Source of the DNA: Micavibrio sp.
GTDB lineage: Bacteria > Pseudomonadota > Alphaproteobacteria > Micavibrionales > Micavibrionaceae
Assembly (NCBI GenBank): GCA_030824965.1
Contig: JAPJQV010000006.1
Location: 62,001-126,000, forward strand
Length of the DNA stretch: 64,000 nucleotides
Reading direction: 5' to 3'
The notes beneath the pieces were generated by a model. The model searched no databases, was not told the origin of the DNA, and saw nothing but the letters and a program-made list of their open reading frames with translations. Positions 62,441 through 64,000 of the stretch are shown piece after piece. Each line of letters begins with the position of its first letter. Positions within the stretch are counted from its first letter, which is position 1. The position numbers were made by a program, and so were the translations under genes.

Positions 62441-63865
62441 ATGTCAGTACAAGTTTTAATGCCCGCGCTATCTCCAACTATGACAGAGGGCAATCTGGCC
62501 CGATGGATCAAGAAGGAAGGCGATAAAGTCAAAGCCGGTGATGTCATCGCCGAGATCGAAACAGATAAAGCGACGATGGAAGTTGAAGCTGTCGATGAAG
62601 GTATCCTGGGTAAAATCCTGATCGCCGAAGGCACGCAAGGCGTTGCCGTTAATACGCCGATCGCCGTTCTGATCGAAGAAGGCGAGACAGTGAATGATAA
62701 TTCATCCGCCGCGCCTGTTCCGGTTAAGTCCGAACCAAAAGCGGAAGCCGCATCCTCCGTCACTAAAACAGAAGTTGTTGCGCAATCCGGCGGAGCGGAT
62801 ATCGAAGACCGCGATATTCTTTATTCTCAAGGCCATGTGATCGAGCCACCGAAATTCGACGAAGCGAAATTCATGGCGTCTACACAGACACAAACTGTGC
62901 GTGAAGCGTTGCGTGATGCGATGGCCGAAGAAATGCGCGCCGATGCAAATATCTATGTCATGGGCGAGGAAGTTGCCGAATATCAGGGCGCTTATAAAGT
63001 AACCCAGAACCTGTTGCAGGAATTCGGACCTGACCGCGTTATCGATACGCCGATTACCGAACACGGTTTTGCGGGTCTGGCTGTCGGTTCCGCCATGACA
63101 GGCTTGAAACCTGTTGTTGAATTCATGACCATGAATTTCGCGATGCAGGCCATTGACCATATCATCAACTCTGCCGCTAAAACGCTTTACATGGCGGGCG
63201 GACAGCTTGGCTGTCCTATCGTCTTCCGTGGCCCGAACGGTGCCGCGTCGCGCGTTGCGGCCCAGCACTCGCAATGTTACGCCAGCTGGTACGGTCATGT
63301 TCCGGGCTTGAAGGTTGTGTCTCCTTGGTCTGCTGCAGATGCCAAAGGTCTTTTGAAAGCCGCGATGCGTGATCCTAACCCGGTTGTCGTGCTTGAAAAC
63401 GAACTTATGTACGGACAATCTTTTGAAGTCCCGACAGATGAAGATTACGTCATTCCAATCGGTCGCGCGAAAATCGAGCGTGAAGGAACAGATGTAACGC
63501 TCGTCGCATTCTCCATCATGGTAGGCCGTGCACTCGAAGCCGCGAAGAAACTGGAAGAAGAGGGCATTTCTGCGGAAGTGATCAACCTTCGTACAATCCG
63601 CCCGCTTGACCGCTGGACGATCATCGAGTCCGTGAAGAAAACAAACCGCGTCGTCACCTGTGAAGAAGGCTGGCCATTTGCCGGTATCGGTTCCGAAATC
63701 GCATCCGTTATCAACGAACACGCCTTCGATTATCTCGATGCGCCTGTCATGCGTGTATGCGCGAAGGACGTTCCGTTGCCTTATGCCGCGAACCTCGAAA
63801 AGCTCGCCATTCCGCAAGCTGACGATATCGTCGAAGCCGCTAAAAAAGTTTGCTACAAGAAATAA
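62441..63865 (+). CDS. pdhB: Pyruvate dehydrogenase E1 subunit beta with N-terminal lipoyl domain
   Basis: 474 residues, longer than the roughly 330 of mitochondrial E1-beta. The extra part is an N-terminal lipoyl domain (1-80) with the lipoylated Lys43 in EIETDKATMEVEA, then an Ala/Pro/Glu linker (80-140). The E1-beta domain follows (TVREALRDAMAEEM, GLAVGSAMTGLKPVVEFM, GPNGAASRVAAQHSQ and NLRTIRPLD). A lipoyl-bearing PdhB is a known alphaproteobacterial trait. Its lipoyl DNA is nearly identical to that of pdhC in part. Confidence 0.97.
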   Translation: MSVQVLMPALSPTMTEGNLARWIKKEGDKVKAGDVIAEIETDKATMEVEAVDEGILGKILIAEGTQGVAVNTPIAVLIEEGETVNDNSSAAPVPVKSEPKAEAASSVTKTEVVAQSGGADIEDRDILYSQGHVIEPPKFDEAKFMASTQTQTVREALRDAMAEEMRADANIYVMGEEVAEYQGAYKVTQNLLQEFGPDRVIDTPITEHGFAGLAVGSAMTGLKPVVEFMTMNFAMQAIDHIINSAAKTLYMAGGQLGCPIVFRGPNGAASRVAAQHSQCYASWYGHVPGLKVVSPWSAADAKGLLKAAMRDPNPVVVLENELMYGQSFEVPTDEDYVIPIGRAKIEREGTDVTLVAFSIMVGRALEAAKKLEEEGISAEVINLRTIRPLDRWTIIESVKKTNRVVTCEEGWPFAGIGSEIASVINEHAFDYLDAPVMRVCAKDVPLPYAANLEKLAIPQADDIVEAAKKVCYKK

Positions 63866-63877
63866 GGACTGACAGAG

Positions 63878-64000
63878 ATGCCTATTAATATTTTAATGCC
63901 AGCCCTTTCACCGACCATGACCGAAGGCACGCTTGCCAAATGGCTTAAGAAGTCGGGTGATAAAGTCAAAGCAGGTGATGTAATCGCCGAAATCGAAACC
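63878..64000 (+). CDS. pdhC: Pyruvate dehydrogenase E2 (dihydrolipoamide acetyltransferase), 5' end only
   Basis: The window ends after 41 codons. The visible part is the first half of a lipoyl domain (NILMPALSPTMTEGTLAKWL, then GDKVKAGDVIAEIET), stopping just before the expected DKA motif with the lipoyl Lys. AAGGA lies about nine bases upstream of the ATG. Position after pdhA-pdhB makes E2 the likely identity; the catalytic domain is outside the window. Confidence 0.85.
   Translation, partial: MPINILMPALSPTMTEGTLAKWLKKSGDKVKAGDVIAEIET

Noticed and set aside
62702..63817. 371-codon open frame on the minus strand
   Set aside because: Fully antisense to conserved pdhB. Its composition follows from the codon bias of the sense gene, and it has no recognisable domain.
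1..64000. CRISPR arrays, IS elements, prophage, integrases or toxin-antitoxin pairs
   Set aside because: No spaced direct repeats, transposase or recombinase motifs, or typical short toxin-antitoxin pairs were seen; the window is core chromosome.

Overview
The window is a gene-dense stretch of bacterial chromosome with a GC content that looks a little under 50 %. It holds almost only housekeeping genes, packed into long co-directional runs with many 1-4 nt start/stop overlaps. Several features point to the Alphaproteobacteria: a 14-gene nuo cluster with a short NuoG, a PdhB that carries its own lipoyl domain, eno next to an FtsB-like gene and pdhA, LpxI in place of LpxH, a DUF1467-type membrane protein, RNase J, and a GTTC-N7-GTTC LexA operator. 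The moderate GC and a few unusual gene types suggest a lineage away from the well-studied Rhizobiales and Rhodobacterales. A deep-branching or Micavibrio-like group is possible, but that is only inference.

Layout. 1-2 kb: a stand-alone GAF-domain protein, alanine dehydrogenase and tRNA-Asp(GTC). 2.1-17.6 kb: nuoA to nuoN (respiratory complex I), interrupted by a Nudix-like gene with its own strong promoter between nuoD and nuoE, and by a secreted protein of unknown function between nuoF and nuoG. 17.6-25.0 kb: birA, coaX, RNase J, a DUF1467 protein, a secreted unknown, an archaeal/eukaryotic-type prolyl-tRNA synthetase, and lolC-lolD, all on the same strand and almost without gaps. 25.1-28.5 kb: dnaE.

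28.5-43.0 kb: the classic translation/envelope block rpsB-tsf, then pyrH-frr-uppS-cdsA-dxr-rseP-bamA-skp-lpxD-fabZ-lpxA-lpxI-lpxB. It links nucleotide supply, ribosome recycling, isoprenoid and phospholipid synthesis, outer-membrane protein assembly and lipid A synthesis. It ends at a bidirectional terminator inside the last codons of lpxB. 43.0-45.8 kb: gltX-gltA on the minus strand. 45.9-48.1 kb: comEC on the plus strand, whose 3' end overlaps the convergent lexA.

48.0-54.5 kb, minus strand: ppiD-trpE-trpG-trpD-trpC-lexA, with a LexA operator between trpC and lexA. 54.5-64.0 kb, plus strand: tpiA-secG-pyrG-kdsA, a pair of small unknown genes behind a good promoter, eno (whose ribosome-binding site is buried in a terminator-like hairpin), a DedA protein, an FtsB-like protein, and pdhA-pdhB-pdhC (pdhC cut by the window end).

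No IS element, prophage, CRISPR array, toxin-antitoxin pair or obvious new multi-gene system is visible. The most unusual points are the eno hairpin, the archaeal-type ProRS, the promoter-bearing insertion in the nuo operon, the rpsB leader, and the unknown small genes at 58.1-58.8 kb.
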